DNA of 64,000 nucleotides from Aquirufa beregesia (GTDB lineage Bacteria; Bacteroidota; Bacteroidia; Cytophagales; Spirosomataceae). Both the position numbers and the translations under genes were made by a program. The notes beneath the pieces are model-generated. The model had not been told where the DNA came from, did no database searches, and saw only the letters and a list, made by a program, of their open reading frames with translations. Below are positions 33,925-43,186 of this stretch, piece after piece; positions within the stretch are counted from its first letter, which is position 1, and every line of letters begins with the position of its first letter. The stretch lies in the NCBI RefSeq assembly GCF_011090385.1, contig NZ_SEWW01000001.1, positions 620,001 to 684,000 on the forward strand, in the 5' to 3' direction.

Positions 33925-33959
33925 TTTGCTATATCGAAAAAATACAATAATTTTGTATT
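33925..33959 (+). promoter_or_regulatory. Promoter with inverted repeat over the -7 box
   Basis: TTTG (33925-33928), 19 bp, then TAATTTTG (33948-33955) fit the Bacteroidota promoter consensus. AATACAA (33941-33947) and TTGTATT (33953-33959) form an inverted repeat across the -7 box, a likely operator. Transcription would start about 25-30 bp before the ATG at 33991. Confidence 0.65.
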
Positions 33960-33990
33960 GTTGATTTAGGAAATAAATATAACAAAACTT

Positions 33991-34467
33991 ATGAAAAAGA
34001 ATTTATTAGTGATTAGCTGTTTAGTTGGACTAAGCCTAATCGGAGCGGAAACAAAAGCAAGCGGTACAAATCGTAACAACGAAACGTCGACAAGTAATTT
34101 GTCTATCAAGAAGGAAACTTTATCTGAAGTTATTCAGAATTTTATAAAGAAAGATCACAAAGCAACTAAGCCATCTGCGGCTAGCCTAACAATCTCTATA
34201 TTAGAAGATTATCAAAACGGCAAAGCGGAATACTTACATGCTAGCAAACAAGATAAAATCACGTTTAACCAAACCATTCAGACGATTTCTCGCCAAGCGC
34301 AAAATTTCTCTGACGAAAAATCGTTAAACTGGATGAAAGAGATTAATAAATCGGCGAAAGCCATCAACACCATCTGGGCTATTTTAGGTCAAGAACCAGT
34401 GATCGAATCAAAATTAGATTTAGAATTCGAACAAAATCCAGAATTGATTGTTGTATTCAAAAATTAG
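33991..34467 (+). CDS. Small secreted protein of unknown function
   Basis: The 158-residue protein has a signal peptide (MKKNLLVISCLVGLSLIGAE; cleavage probably near KASG). The mature part is hydrophilic and predicted helical, with KKETLSEVIQNFIKKDHKA and DEKSLNWMKEINKSAKAIN, and it contains no cysteine, metal motif or repeat. I do not recognise a family. It has a strong consensus promoter with an operator-like inverted repeat, and its transcript ends in a copy of a duplicated 27-bp element plus terminator. It is therefore probably a well-expressed, regulated gene. Confidence 0.6.
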   Translation: MKKNLLVISCLVGLSLIGAETKASGTNRNNETSTSNLSIKKETLSEVIQNFIKKDHKATKPSAASLTISILEDYQNGKAEYLHASKQDKITFNQTIQTISRQAQNFSDEKSLNWMKEINKSAKAINTIWAILGQEPVIESKLDLEFEQNPELIVVFKN

Positions 34468-34478
34468 ATTGTAAGTAG

Positions 34479-34505
34479 TTTTCATAGTTAAATAGGTTTA
34501 GAGGT
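34479..34505 (+). repeat. 27-bp direct repeat, copy 1 (3' UTR of the secreted-protein gene)
   Basis: The 27 bp beginning TTTTCATAGTTAAATAGG are identical to 34620-34646. This copy starts 12 bp after the stop codon of the secreted-protein gene and is followed 5 bp later by a terminator hairpin. Confidence 0.75.
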
Positions 34506-34510
34506 AATAA

Positions 34511-34543
34511 AAAAAGGTGTTGTTTATAACGACACCTTTTTTA
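34511..34543 (+). terminator. Terminator after repeat copy 1
   Basis: GGTGTTGT and ACGACACC pair (one G-T) around a short AT loop, with A-run and T-run flanks. It ends the transcript of the secreted-protein gene. Confidence 0.8.
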
Positions 34544-34605
34544 TTTAATCTAAATGATACAATAATTTTTTTTGCATTAATCTTATATTATTCTAAGAAA
34601 ACGTA

Positions 34606-34686
34606 TATATTTGTATAAATTTTCATAGTTAAATAGGTTTAGAGGTTAAATAAATAAGGCCAGAAGCATCTTCTGACCTTATTTTT
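34606..34686 (+). ncRNA. Candidate small RNA containing 27-bp repeat copy 2
   Basis: A -7-like box TATATTTG (34606-34613) precedes the second exact copy of the 27-bp element (34620-34646), and a terminator with arms AATAAGG-CAGAAG and CTTCTG-CCTTATT follows (34653-34686). No ORF fits in between. A transcript of about 65-70 nt would result. The -33 position reads TTAT rather than TTTG, so the promoter is weak on paper. It may instead be only a duplicated 3' UTR that also terminates metG from the other side. Confidence 0.35.
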
Positions 34687-34705
34687 ATGTCCAAAAAGTC
34701 CCTTT

Positions 34706-36736
34706 TTAACTCACAGAAGCTCCATTCCAAATTCCAGAGTCAGGCTGAATAAAGGATAATTTTCCATCCTGCCCCTCTGCCATCAAGATCATTCCCTCAC
34801 TTTCTAATCCCATCATTTTTCGTGGAGCTAGGTTTGCTAAGAAAGTAACTTTTCTACCTAAAACGTCTTCAACTTGAAAATGCTCAGCAATCCCGCTTAA
34901 AATGGTACGTTGACGAATTCCGTCATCGACGGTCAACTTCAGCAACTTCTTGCTTTTTTCCATTTTTTCTGCCGCAATCACCTGACCAATACGAATATCC
35001 ATTTTAGCGAAACTTTCGAAATCAATAGTTTCCTTAATAGGATTTGGCTGTTTAGATTGCAATAACATCTGCTGTTTCGTTTGATTCAGCTTATCCACCT
35101 GTTTTTGGATGACGTCATCTTCTAATTTCTCAAACAATAAACCTGGATTTTTTAACGTGGTTCCTACAGGTAGGCTATCAAAATCACCCAAAAGTGCCCA
35201 ATCTGCCTTTTCAATACCCAATGCATTTCTCAATTTTTGGGTAGTAAATGGTAAAAAAGGTTCTAAGGCTATACTAACATGTGATACCAATTGAATCGCA
35301 TAATTGAGCACATGACCTGCTTTTTCAGGATTTTCTTTCATCAACTTCCAAGGTTCCGCTTCTGCTAGGTACTTATTCCCCAGCCTTGCAACTTCCATCG
35401 CATACACTAAAGCGTCTCTAAACTTATATCCTTCCAATGCCGCTGCCAATTTATCTGGAATTTCACTCAATGCCTGCTTCAGATCCGTTTCTAAGAGTGA
35501 ATCTTCTAATTTGGCAGGAACTTTTGAATCGAAATTCTTATCCAAGAGCACAAAAGCACGGTTGACAAAATTGCCTAAAATGGCTACTAATTCAGAATTA
35601 TTCTTCGTCTGAAAATCCGACCAAGTAAAGTCAGCGTCTTTGGTCTCAGGACTTGAAGCCGTCAACACATAGCGCAAAACATCTTGCTTGTCAGGAAATT
35701 CTTTCAAATATTCATGCAACCAAACAGCCCAATTTCTGGAAGTTGAGATTTTTTCCCCTTCCAAATTCATGAATTCGTTCGCTGGAACCTGATCTGCCAA
35801 TTGATATTCACCATGAGCCATGCACATGGCTGGAAAAATCAGACAATGAAATACGATATTATCCTTTCCAATAAAATGTACAATGCGTGTATCCTTTTCT
35901 TTCCAATATTTCTCCCAATCAGGTCTTAATTGACTTGTCATGGAAATATATCCTATTGGAGCATCAAACCAAACATACAGCACCTTTCCCTCATTTCCTT
36001 CAATGGGCACAGGCACTCCCCAAGATAAATCACGGGTCATAGCACGTGGCTTTAATCCATCATTCAACCATGATTTCACTTGACCAGATACATTTGGCTT
36101 CCATTCAGGATGCGAAGCCACGTATTTTTCCAGTTCAGGCTGCCATTGATCCAATGGCAAGAACCAGTTTTTGGTTGGGCGCAATGACGGCGCAGAACCG
36201 CTCAACGTAGATTTAGGGTTAATCAATTCATTGGGCGACAATGTCGTACCACATTTCTCACACTGATCACCGTAAGCCCCAGCCTGATGACAGCTAGGGC
36301 ACTCTCCTATGATATAACGGTCAGCTAAAAACTGACCAGCTGCTTCATCATAAAATTGCTCTGTTACTTCTTCAATAAATTTACCTTCTTGATACAACTT
36401 CAAAAAGAAATCCTGAGATAGCTTGTGATGAACAGGATCAGACGTCCTTCCATAGATATCAAAAGAAATACCAAATTCTTCAAATGATTGTTTGATCTCT
36501 TTGTAATAATAATCGACTACTTCTTGTGGAGTTTTCCCCTCTTTTTGAGCCTTGATGGTAATTGGAACCCCATGTTCATCCGTTCCAGATACAAAAATGA
36601 CGTCTTTATTTTGTAGACGTAAAAAACGAACATAAATATCTGCAGGTAAATAACAACCCGCCAAATGACCAATATGAATAGGCCCATTGGCATAAATTAA
36701 TGCTGCAGTAACAGTGGTTCGTTTAAATTCTGACAT
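34706..36736 (-). CDS. metG: Methionyl-tRNA synthetase
   Basis: The 676-residue class I synthetase has the HIGH motif in [13 protein letters not shown], the zinc knuckle [25 protein letters not shown]-type [12 protein letters not shown], the KMSKS-equivalent KISTS in [11 protein letters not shown], and the anticodon-binding helix bundle. A C-terminal tRNA-binding OB fold ([20 protein letters not shown]) is fused, as in the long MetG form. It charges initiator and elongator tRNA-Met. The ATG at 36736 opens [13 protein letters not shown]; the upstream in-frame ATG adds eight unrelated residues. It shares a divergent promoter region with rpsU. Confidence 0.95.
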   Translation of the reverse strand: MSEFKRTTVTAALIYANGPIHIGHLAGCYLPADIYVRFLRLQNKDVIFVSGTDEHGVPITIKAQKEGKTPQEVVDYYYKEIKQSFEEFGISFDIYGRTSDPVHHKLSQDFFLKLYQEGKFIEEVTEQFYDEAAGQFLADRYIIGECPSCHQAGAYGDQCEKCGTTLSPNELINPKSTLSGSAPSLRPTKNWFLPLDQWQPELEKYVASHPEWKPNVSGQVKSWLNDGLKPRAMTRDLSWGVPVPIEGNEGKVLYVWFDAPIGYISMTSQLRPDWEKYWKEKDTRIVHFIGKDNIVFHCLIFPAMCMAHGEYQLADQVPANEFMNLEGEKISTSRNWAVWLHEYLKEFPDKQDVLRYVLTASSPETKDADFTWSDFQTKNNSELVAILGNFVNRAFVLLDKNFDSKVPAKLEDSLLETDLKQALSEIPDKLAAALEGYKFRDALVYAMEVARLGNKYLAEAEPWKLMKENPEKAGHVLNYAIQLVSHVSIALEPFLPFTTQKLRNALGIEKADWALLGDFDSLPVGTTLKNPGLLFEKLEDDVIQKQVDKLNQTKQQMLLQSKQPNPIKETIDFESFAKMDIRIGQVIAAEKMEKSKKLLKLTVDDGIRQRTILSGIAEHFQVEDVLGRKVTFLANLAPRKMMGLESEGMILMAEGQDGKLSFIQPDSGIWNGASVS

Positions 36737-36819
36737 ATCTCTAATTAAAATGAAATACAAATTTAGCTAAAAAACAGCATTTTGAACTCGAATAAATCTC
36801 TTAAAATCTTGAATTAAGG

Positions 36820-36851
36820 TTTGCATGTAAAAAAACAAAGAGTTATATTTG
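36820..36851 (+). promoter_or_regulatory. Promoter of rpsU
   Basis: TTTG (36820-36823), 20 bp, then TATATTTG (36844-36851) match the Bacteroidota promoter consensus. The rpsU ATG lies 26 bp further on. Confidence 0.75.
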
Positions 36852-36877
36852 CGGACATTTTAAAAATCATTACGTAC

Positions 36878-37072
36878 ATGTTAATAATTTCAATCAAAGA
36901 AAACGAGTCAATAGACAAAGCATTAAAGCGATTCAAAAAGAAATTCGAGAAAACGGGTGTAGTTAAAGAATTGCGTAGAAGATCTGCTTTCGAAAAACCA
37001 TCTATCGCTCGCCGTACTGAATTGATTCGTGCGTCTTACAAGCAAAAAACTTACGGGAATATCAATAACTAA
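36878..37072 (+). CDS. rpsU: 30S ribosomal protein S21
   Basis: The 64-residue basic protein MLIISIKENESIDKALKRFK, continuing with KTGVVKELRRRSAFEKPS, is an unmistakable bS21. It binds the 30S platform near the anti-Shine-Dalgarno end of 16S rRNA and influences start selection in Bacteroidota. I chose the ATG at 36878, since it gives the standard S21 N-terminus and lies just downstream of the promoter. xerC follows after 36 bp. Confidence 0.95.
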   Translation: MLIISIKENESIDKALKRFKKKFEKTGVVKELRRRSAFEKPSIARRTELIRASYKQKTYGNINN

Positions 37073-37108
37073 TTCCCCTAATTTCTAATAATTGACTACT
37101 TTCGAGTG

Positions 37109-37987
37109 ATGAATTCGGACGTAGTCAATTTTTTTTTAGAGCATTTATCGGTGGAGCGGCGATGCAGTCCTCACACGATTATCTCCTATGCGACTGATTT
37201 AAAACAGTTTAGTCTCTTTCTTGAAGAGCAGCATAACTCCCTTCCATTGACCCAAGTCTCATCAGGACAAATTCGCCTGTGGTTGGTTCATTTGTCAGAA
37301 AATTCCCTTGAAAACCGTAGCATTAATCGAAAATTAGCTAGTCTACGTACCTTGTATAAGTTTCTACTTCAAAAAGGTCTAATTCAGGAAAACCCACTCT
37401 TACCCATTCGAACCATCAAAACCAGGAAAAAACTTCCTCAATTTCTACGAGAAAGTGAAATGGCAGAAATCCCTAGAATTGATGAAGCGAATCAAGACTT
37501 CGGAACAATCAGAGATCAACTAATCCTGTACTTATTGTATGGTACAGGTATGCGTTTGGCGGAACTTATTTCTCTTCAAAAAAGCCATATTAATCAGGCA
37601 CAAGGGACATTACGCGTATTGGGTAAAAGAAATAAAGAAAGAATTATCCCCATCCCCCCTTTTCTGTTACAGCTCATTCAGCGGTATTTAAATTTATGTC
37701 CTTTTGAAAGTTCTTCTCTAATTGTAGACAATAAAGGAAAGCCAGTATATCCCATGATGGTTCAAAGGCTAGTCAAAAAACAATTAGGCGAGATTAGCAC
37801 CTTAGAGAAACTTTCTCCCCATGTACTACGACATACCTATGCCACTCATTTATTGAACAATGGGGCTGATTTAAATGCGATTAAGGAGCTACTGGGGCAT
37901 GCTAACTTAGCCGCCACCCAGGTGTATACCCATAATTCTATGGAAAAAATTAAGGAAATTTATACTCAAGCTCACCCCAAAGCCTAA
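37109..37987 (+). CDS. xerC: Tyrosine recombinase XerC-type
   Basis: The 292-residue recombinase has an N-terminal SAM-like domain (SPHTIISYATDLKQFSLFL) and a catalytic domain with Arg in GTGMRLAELISL, HVLRHTYATHLLNNG (HxxR), LGHANLAATQVYTH with the His and the nucleophilic Tyr. It acts with a partner at dif to resolve chromosome dimers. Position after rpsU is the usual Bacteroidota site of a XerC. The start could also be GTG at 37106; ATG at 37109 is preferred. It overlaps the convergent thrB by 4 bp. Confidence 0.9.
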   Translation: MNSDVVNFFLEHLSVERRCSPHTIISYATDLKQFSLFLEEQHNSLPLTQVSSGQIRLWLVHLSENSLENRSINRKLASLRTLYKFLLQKGLIQENPLLPIRTIKTRKKLPQFLRESEMAEIPRIDEANQDFGTIRDQLILYLLYGTGMRLAELISLQKSHINQAQGTLRVLGKRNKERIIPIPPFLLQLIQRYLNLCPFESSSLIVDNKGKPVYPMMVQRLVKKQLGEISTLEKLSPHVLRHTYATHLLNNGADLNAIKELLGHANLAATQVYTHNSMEKIKEIYTQAHPKA

Positions 37988-38919
37988 TTCGGCAATATCA
38001 TGGGGCCTTGTTGATTAATCGGAGATACGAATAAATCCGAACCAATTCCTACTTGAGCAAACTGATATCTCATTGCGTCTGCTACTTGCTTAGCCACTTC
38101 CTCTCCTTTTGATAAGGCAAACAAGGAGGGCCCAGAACCTGAAATAGAACAACCCAAGGCTCCTGCCTGCAATGCAGCCGCTTTCACTTCGGCAAATTGA
38201 GGAATTAAAATAGCTCGAGACGGTTCAATAATCACGTCCACCAAGGAACGACCAATTAATGCATAATCGGGTAGCATTAATCCTGCTACTAAACCCGCCA
38301 CATTTCCCATTTGAGTGATGGTCGTCGATAAAGAAATCTCTTTATCCAAAATACCCCGTGCATCTTTGGTATTCACTTCAATGTGTGGATGCACTATGCT
38401 AGCATATAAATCTACAGGAGTGGCAATTTGAATAATGTCCAAGGGATCATAGCTTCGAATAATAATGAATCCACCCAATAAACTGGGCCCTACATTATCA
38501 GCATGAGCAGAACCACAAGCTACACGCTCTCCTTCCATAGCAAAAGGCAGTAAGTCCTTCTGAGGCAAAGGCTTCCCCATCAATTCATTGGCAGCAAAAA
38601 CACCTGCCACAGCCGAAGCAGCCGAAGATCCCAATCCGGAACCTAGTGGCATATCTTTGTGCAAGGACAAGTTAAATCCTTGATCTTCACGACCTATATG
38701 CGCCAAGTATTTTTGAATAGCTATTCCAGCGGTATTTTTAGCTACTTCCAAGGGTAAACGTCCATCATCACCAGTAATTTCAATGATGCTAATTCCTGGT
38801 TCTGCTCTCTTTTCTAAAACAATTTCATCGCCTGGTCGATTGACTGCAAACCCAAAAATATCAAATCCACAAGCTACATTCGCGACTGTTGCAGGGGCAT
38901 AAACACGTATTTTTTCCAT
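37984..38919 (-). CDS. thrB: Homoserine kinase
   Basis: The 311-residue GHMP kinase opens with VYAPATVANVACGFDIFGFA and carries the ATP loop PLGSGLGSSAASAVAG and the C-terminal GCSISGSGPSLFAL. It phosphorylates homoserine for threonine synthesis. It starts 1 bp after the thrA stop, so translation is probably coupled. thrC, which usually completes the operon, is not downstream; the next gene is the convergent xerC. Confidence 0.94.
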   Translation of the reverse strand: MEKIRVYAPATVANVACGFDIFGFAVNRPGDEIVLEKRAEPGISIIEITGDDGRLPLEVAKNTAGIAIQKYLAHIGREDQGFNLSLHKDMPLGSGLGSSAASAVAGVFAANELMGKPLPQKDLLPFAMEGERVACGSAHADNVGPSLLGGFIIIRSYDPLDIIQIATPVDLYASIVHPHIEVNTKDARGILDKEISLSTTITQMGNVAGLVAGLMLPDYALIGRSLVDVIIEPSRAILIPQFAEVKAAALQAGALGCSISGSGPSLFALSKGEEVAKQVADAMRYQFAQVGIGSDLFVSPINQQGPMILPN

Positions 38920-38920
38920 C

Positions 38921-41383
38921 TTATGCTAAATAGCTACCCATTGAAACAATATCAGCAAATACTCCAGAGGCTGTCACTTCAGCACCCGCACCTGGTCCTT
39001 TAATCACCAATGGGCGATCATGGTATCGCTTGGTGGTAAATGCAATGACATTATCAGCTCCATCCATTTGATAGAAAGGATGCTGAGCATCGATTTCCCG
39101 CAAACCAATGGTGATTTTTTGATTTTCTAATGCCGCTATATAGCGTAAAACATGCCCTCTTTCAGATGCAGAGGCCACCATTTTTTCAAAATAATCGTTG
39201 GCTTTCTCTAATTCCAAAAAGAAATCATCCACGGTGGCAGCTTGTTCACATGCTGGGGGAATGATTTTTTCAATAGTGATATCGGAGAACTCCAGTTTCA
39301 AACCTATTTCACGACTTAAAATCAATATTTTCCGAGCCACGTCCATACCACTTAAATCCTCTCGAGGATCAGGTTCCGTATACCCTTTAGCTTTCGCCTC
39401 TCTCAATACCTCTGCGAATGAGCGCCCTGGTTTAAATTGATTGAAGATAAAAGATAAAGTACCGGACAAAATTCCCTCAATTTTTTCAAAGCGATCACCA
39501 GAAGCAATTAATCCTTGTAAGGTATTAATAACTGGTAAACCAGCACCTACATTGGTTTCATATAAGAATTTAACCCCTTTTTCTAAAGCTGTTTGATGTA
39601 ACTCAGCATACAATGGATAAGGGCCTGAATTGGCCACTTTATTGGGAGTTACTACCGATATATTCGACTTAAATAAGCCTAAATAATGGGAATATATTTG
39701 TTTATCAGCTGTGCAATCCGCAAAAATGGAATTGGGTAAATTGAGTGCTTTTATTTTTTCAATAAATGCAGGCAAATCTTGAGACTTCCCATGCTGAGCC
39801 AATAGATCCAAGGATGTTTTTACATCAATTCCTTTTTCTTGAATTAATTGTTGTCTAGAATTGGCAATACCGACCAATTTAACCTTTAGTCCACGATATT
39901 TAGCTAAATAGCGCTCTTGACCAGCTAATTGATCCAATAAAGTCTTTCCAATTAACCCAGTCCCCACTAAAAACAAATGCAATGTTTTTAATTTACTGAA
40001 GAAAAAAGTTTCATGGATGACATTTAGTGCTTTGGATAAATCCTTCTGCTCAATGACTACGGATATATTTAATTCGGAAGAACCTTGGGCGGTTGCCACA
40101 ATGTTAATCCCGTTTTTACCTAATACAGAAAACAATTTACCACTAACACCAGTGTGCTTGCGCATCCCCTCTCCTACCACGGCTATGACAGACAAATTGG
40201 ATTGGATATCGATTCCTTCAATATCGCCCATAACCATCTCTTGAGCAAATTCTGCCTCTAAAATATCTCTTACACGAACAGCATTTTGCGGTTCAATGGC
40301 AAAACAAATTGAGTGCTCAGAAGATGCCTGAGAAATTAATATGACCGATATTTTCTCCCTAGCTAAAACCGTAAATAATTTAGCTGAAACACCAGCTACG
40401 CCTATCATTCCTGATCCTTGTAAATTGACTAATGCCAATGAATCAATGGAACTGATTCCAGTGATAATGTAAGGGTTGGGCTTTTGCTCTTTACTAACAA
40501 CTGTTCCTTTAAAGTTCAGATTAAAGGTATTCAACACCCGAATGGGGATATTTTTTGCAAAAGCAGGTTGTAAGGAAGGTGGATATATGACTTTCGCACC
40601 AAAGTGAGTCAATTCCATGGCTTCCGCATAGCTGATGGATGGAATGGTAAAGGCATTACTTACTTTCCGTGGATCAGCGGTCATCATACCATCCACATCC
40701 GTCCAAATTTCTATTTCTTTTACATCCAAGGCCGCCCCAATAACAGAAGCAGTATAATCTGAGCCCCCACGACCAAGTGTAGTTGTTTCTCCAAGAGCAT
40801 TCGAACCAATAAAGCCTGTGACTAAACAGATTTCCTGTGCATGTTGCTCAAAAAAAGCTTGAATCAAGGCATTGGTTTGAGCAAAGTCTACCTCCGATTT
40901 ACCAAAGGTATCATTGGTTTTCATGAACTGACGGGCATCAACAAAGAGAACAGGCAAGCCTTTTTCTTTTAAGATAGCTGTGATTAACGAGGTAGATAAT
41001 CTTTCACCAAAACTGACCAATAAATCCGACGTTTTAGGAGAATTTTCTTTGACCAAGGCAATTCCCTTCAATACGTCCCTTAATTCATTCACTAAGGTTC
41101 GAATATGCGCTATGACTTGGGATTGTCCTTTTAAAGGAATGAAGTGTTTAATGACTTCAAAATGCCTCGTTTCGATGGATTCAATCAATGGCAAATAAGG
41201 CTCTTTACCTTGTGATGCCAATTTACCTGCCTCCAACAACGAGTTGGTAACTCCGCTCATTGCGGAAAATACCACGGCAAACTGTTTTGATGATTTCCAA
41301 TTGGATTCAATGACGAATAAGACGGATTGGATACTCTCGACGCTTCCACAACTGGTCCCTCCGAATTTTAAAATTTTTTCCAT
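38921..41383 (-). CDS. thrA: Bifunctional aspartate kinase / homoserine dehydrogenase I
   Basis: The 820-residue fusion starts with the aspartate kinase signature KFGGTSCGSVESI and TTTLGRGGSDYTAS. Two ACT regulatory domains follow at about 310-465 (MIGVAGVSAKLF, HTGVSGKLFSVLGKNGINIV). The homoserine dehydrogenase begins near 470 (HLFLVGTGLIGKTLLDQL) and holds YETNVGAGLPVINTL and GYTEPDPREDLSGMDVARK. It catalyses the first and third steps of threonine/methionine synthesis and is expected to be inhibited by threonine through the ACT domains. It is the first gene of thrA-thrB. Confidence 0.95.
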   Translation of the reverse strand: MEKILKFGGTSCGSVESIQSVLFVIESNWKSSKQFAVVFSAMSGVTNSLLEAGKLASQGKEPYLPLIESIETRHFEVIKHFIPLKGQSQVIAHIRTLVNELRDVLKGIALVKENSPKTSDLLVSFGERLSTSLITAILKEKGLPVLFVDARQFMKTNDTFGKSEVDFAQTNALIQAFFEQHAQEICLVTGFIGSNALGETTTLGRGGSDYTASVIGAALDVKEIEIWTDVDGMMTADPRKVSNAFTIPSISYAEAMELTHFGAKVIYPPSLQPAFAKNIPIRVLNTFNLNFKGTVVSKEQKPNPYIITGISSIDSLALVNLQGSGMIGVAGVSAKLFTVLAREKISVILISQASSEHSICFAIEPQNAVRVRDILEAEFAQEMVMGDIEGIDIQSNLSVIAVVGEGMRKHTGVSGKLFSVLGKNGINIVATAQGSSELNISVVIEQKDLSKALNVIHETFFFSKLKTLHLFLVGTGLIGKTLLDQLAGQERYLAKYRGLKVKLVGIANSRQQLIQEKGIDVKTSLDLLAQHGKSQDLPAFIEKIKALNLPNSIFADCTADKQIYSHYLGLFKSNISVVTPNKVANSGPYPLYAELHQTALEKGVKFLYETNVGAGLPVINTLQGLIASGDRFEKIEGILSGTLSFIFNQFKPGRSFAEVLREAKAKGYTEPDPREDLSGMDVARKILILSREIGLKLEFSDITIEKIIPPACEQAATVDDFFLELEKANDYFEKMVASASERGHVLRYIAALENQKITIGLREIDAQHPFYQMDGADNVIAFTTKRYHDRPLVIKGPGAGAEVTASGVFADIVSMGSYLA

Positions 41384-41448
41384 TAATAAAGAAGAGAAAA
41401 ATGATACTTACCTCTACAAACAGGCAAGAATTCGACAAATATACGAGA

Positions 41449-41961
41449 TTAGGCTGTATTATTCCCTATGATTCGGTGACCACCTCGTCTCCTTTTGGAT
41501 ATTTTTCGATAGTTTTCAGAAAGAACAGATATATTTCCGTCTACTTCAAAAACAGCCAGATTAACATCTTCCATTTTTTCAACACCATGTTCTCGAATGG
41601 CCGCTTCCAATTCCTCCAAGGTTAAGCTAGCTTCTCTCAATCCTGCAGGTTTTAAAACACCTTGATATATCAACATGATGGGTTCACCATCAATGGCTTT
41701 GGACCAGGATTTATTGGAAGTAATGATTTTTTTAAATGTAAAATTCATTAAAAATAGTGCCATGGCAGCAACGAGGCCTCCCAATAAGCTTGAATCATCC
41801 CCCACCATGGCCGTTTGCACTGAATTGGATATCAGCAAGATAAACACAACATCCACCACAGATAATTGGGCAAATTCACGTTTCCCAAAAAGACGAATAG
41901 CCGCCACGATGAATACGTAGACGGCTATTGATTTAAGGGCAATAAGAATATAGCCCTCCAT
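41449..41961 (-). CDS. DUF421 (YetF-like) membrane protein
   Basis: The 170-residue protein has three membrane helices in its first 80 residues (YILIALKSIAVYVFIVAAIR, then RLFGKREFAQLSVVDVVFIL), the GKRE-QLSxxD motif of DUF421, and a soluble C-terminal domain (KAIDGEPIMLIYQGVL). Family members such as YetF have no agreed function. It starts 1 bp after exbD, so it belongs to the same operon. Confidence 0.85.
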   Translation of the reverse strand: MEGYILIALKSIAVYVFIVAAIRLFGKREFAQLSVVDVVFILLISNSVQTAMVGDDSSLLGGLVAAMALFLMNFTFKKIITSNKSWSKAIDGEPIMLIYQGVLKPAGLREASLTLEELEAAIREHGVEKMEDVNLAVFEVDGNISVLSENYRKISKRRRGGHRIIGNNTA

Positions 41962-41962
41962 G

Positions 41963-42364
41963 TTATTTTTTCTTTTCTGCAGCCATCACCATGGATAGGT
42001 TCAATTTGGCAGCTAAATCATATACATTCGTCAACTCCTGAACCGTTTGATTGCGATCCATGCGTACAATTAAAGTAGCAGCTTTTTTGGCAGATACTGC
42101 TTGAGTCAATTCAGCTTCTAAATTGGCAAAATCCACAGGATTGTCATCAATAAAGTAATTACGATTCTCATCCACTGTTAAGCGAACCACCTCATTGGCT
42201 GGAGTTGGTGCAGGCTTAGCGGTTTCAGGTAGCAATAGCTTAATGGCGTCCGGTGAAGCTAAGGTGGAAATCATCAAAAAGAACATGAGCAAAAAGAATA
42301 AAATATCTGCTAATGCGCCTGTTTCAACCTCCGAGGCTTCTCTATTTCGTTTTCTAAAATTCAT
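41963..42364 (-). CDS. ExbD/TolR family energy-transducing protein
   Basis: The 133-residue protein has the basic cytoplasmic start NFRKRNREASEVETGALADI, one membrane helix with the conserved acidic residue before it (DILFFLLMFFLMISTLAS), and a periplasmic domain with RMDRNQTVQELTNV. With the ExbB homologue it forms a proton-driven motor that powers TonB receptors or Tol-Pal envelope work. It lies 5 bp after the ExbB-type gene. Confidence 0.88.
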   Translation of the reverse strand: MNFRKRNREASEVETGALADILFFLLMFFLMISTLASPDAIKLLLPETAKPAPTPANEVVRLTVDENRNYFIDDNPVDFANLEAELTQAVSAKKAATLIVRMDRNQTVQELTNVYDLAAKLNLSMVMAAEKKK

Positions 42365-42369
42365 ACCTC

Positions 42370-43116
42370 TTAAACTTTATTGGCTGGTTTATGAAGGATA
42401 TCTAAGAAATCAATGGCTGTAATTTCCATTTTATTGATCGTACGATCTATCATGGTCATTAAAAGCGTATACAACACATAGGCAATAATACCTACAATTA
42501 AACCTGAAGCAGAGGTGACCATTTTTTCATAAATACCCCCAGCAATGGTTGAAATATCAATTTTATTAGAAATAGAAATATTATGAAACGTACGAATCAT
42601 ACCAGTAACTGTACCAAGGAAACCAAACATAGGAGCAATACGAGCGATAGCACTCAAGATTCCTAAATTCTTCTCCATATTATAAATCTCCACTTTGGCT
42701 TTATTTTCAATGGCTGTTTCTATATCTCTAATGGGGGAACCTAATCGACTTAAACCTTTCTCCAATAATTTGGCAATAGGATATTGAGAGGTTTTGCAAT
42801 AAGTAATCGCTCCTTGTACATTACCATTCACCAGCATGTCGTTAATGGTATGCAAGAAATTCTCATCCAACTTGGCCGTTTTGCGAATGTACAAATAACG
42901 CTCAATGAACAAGAATACAGCTCCTGCAAATAAGAATCCGATAGGATACATCACATATCCCCCTTTTCCTAATAGATCAAGTACAGAAAACTCTTCCACT
43001 ACCTTAGTAGCTTGCTGAACGGGCTGTGCATTGACAATGGAATCGGAAACTGCAGCGGACACTGAATCGAGAGTCGAACCTGCTTGAAGTAGAATAGAAG
43101 CTAGCGATAAAGCCAT
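42370..43116 (-). CDS. MotA/TolQ/ExbB family proton channel protein
   Basis: The 248-residue protein has three membrane helices (about residues 55-75, 150-175 and 195-220). It carries the MotA/TolQ/ExbB core LGILSAIARIAPMFGFLGTVTGMIRTF and KMVTSASGLIVGIIAYVLYT. It partners with the ExbD-type protein encoded next. The N-terminal 40 residues contain a hydrophobic, Ser/Val-rich lead (ASILLQAGSTLDSVSAAV), a form common in Bacteroidota. It may share a transcript with the upstream ppx/gppA gene (70 bp gap). Confidence 0.88.
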   Translation of the reverse strand: MALSLASILLQAGSTLDSVSAAVSDSIVNAQPVQQATKVVEEFSVLDLLGKGGYVMYPIGFLFAGAVFLFIERYLYIRKTAKLDENFLHTINDMLVNGNVQGAITYCKTSQYPIAKLLEKGLSRLGSPIRDIETAIENKAKVEIYNMEKNLGILSAIARIAPMFGFLGTVTGMIRTFHNISISNKIDISTIAGGIYEKMVTSASGLIVGIIAYVLYTLLMTMIDRTINKMEITAIDFLDILHKPANKV

Positions 43117-43186
43117 AAAAGATAAGTCTTAAATAAGGTTTACAATTGTTTACAAGTTTACGATTTTTTTTTCAAAATCTCTAGTC

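Noticed and set aside
41384..41448. Threonine attenuator or riboswitch before thrA
   Set aside because: The 65-bp leader has no Thr/Ile-rich peptide and no convincing terminator/antiterminator pair.
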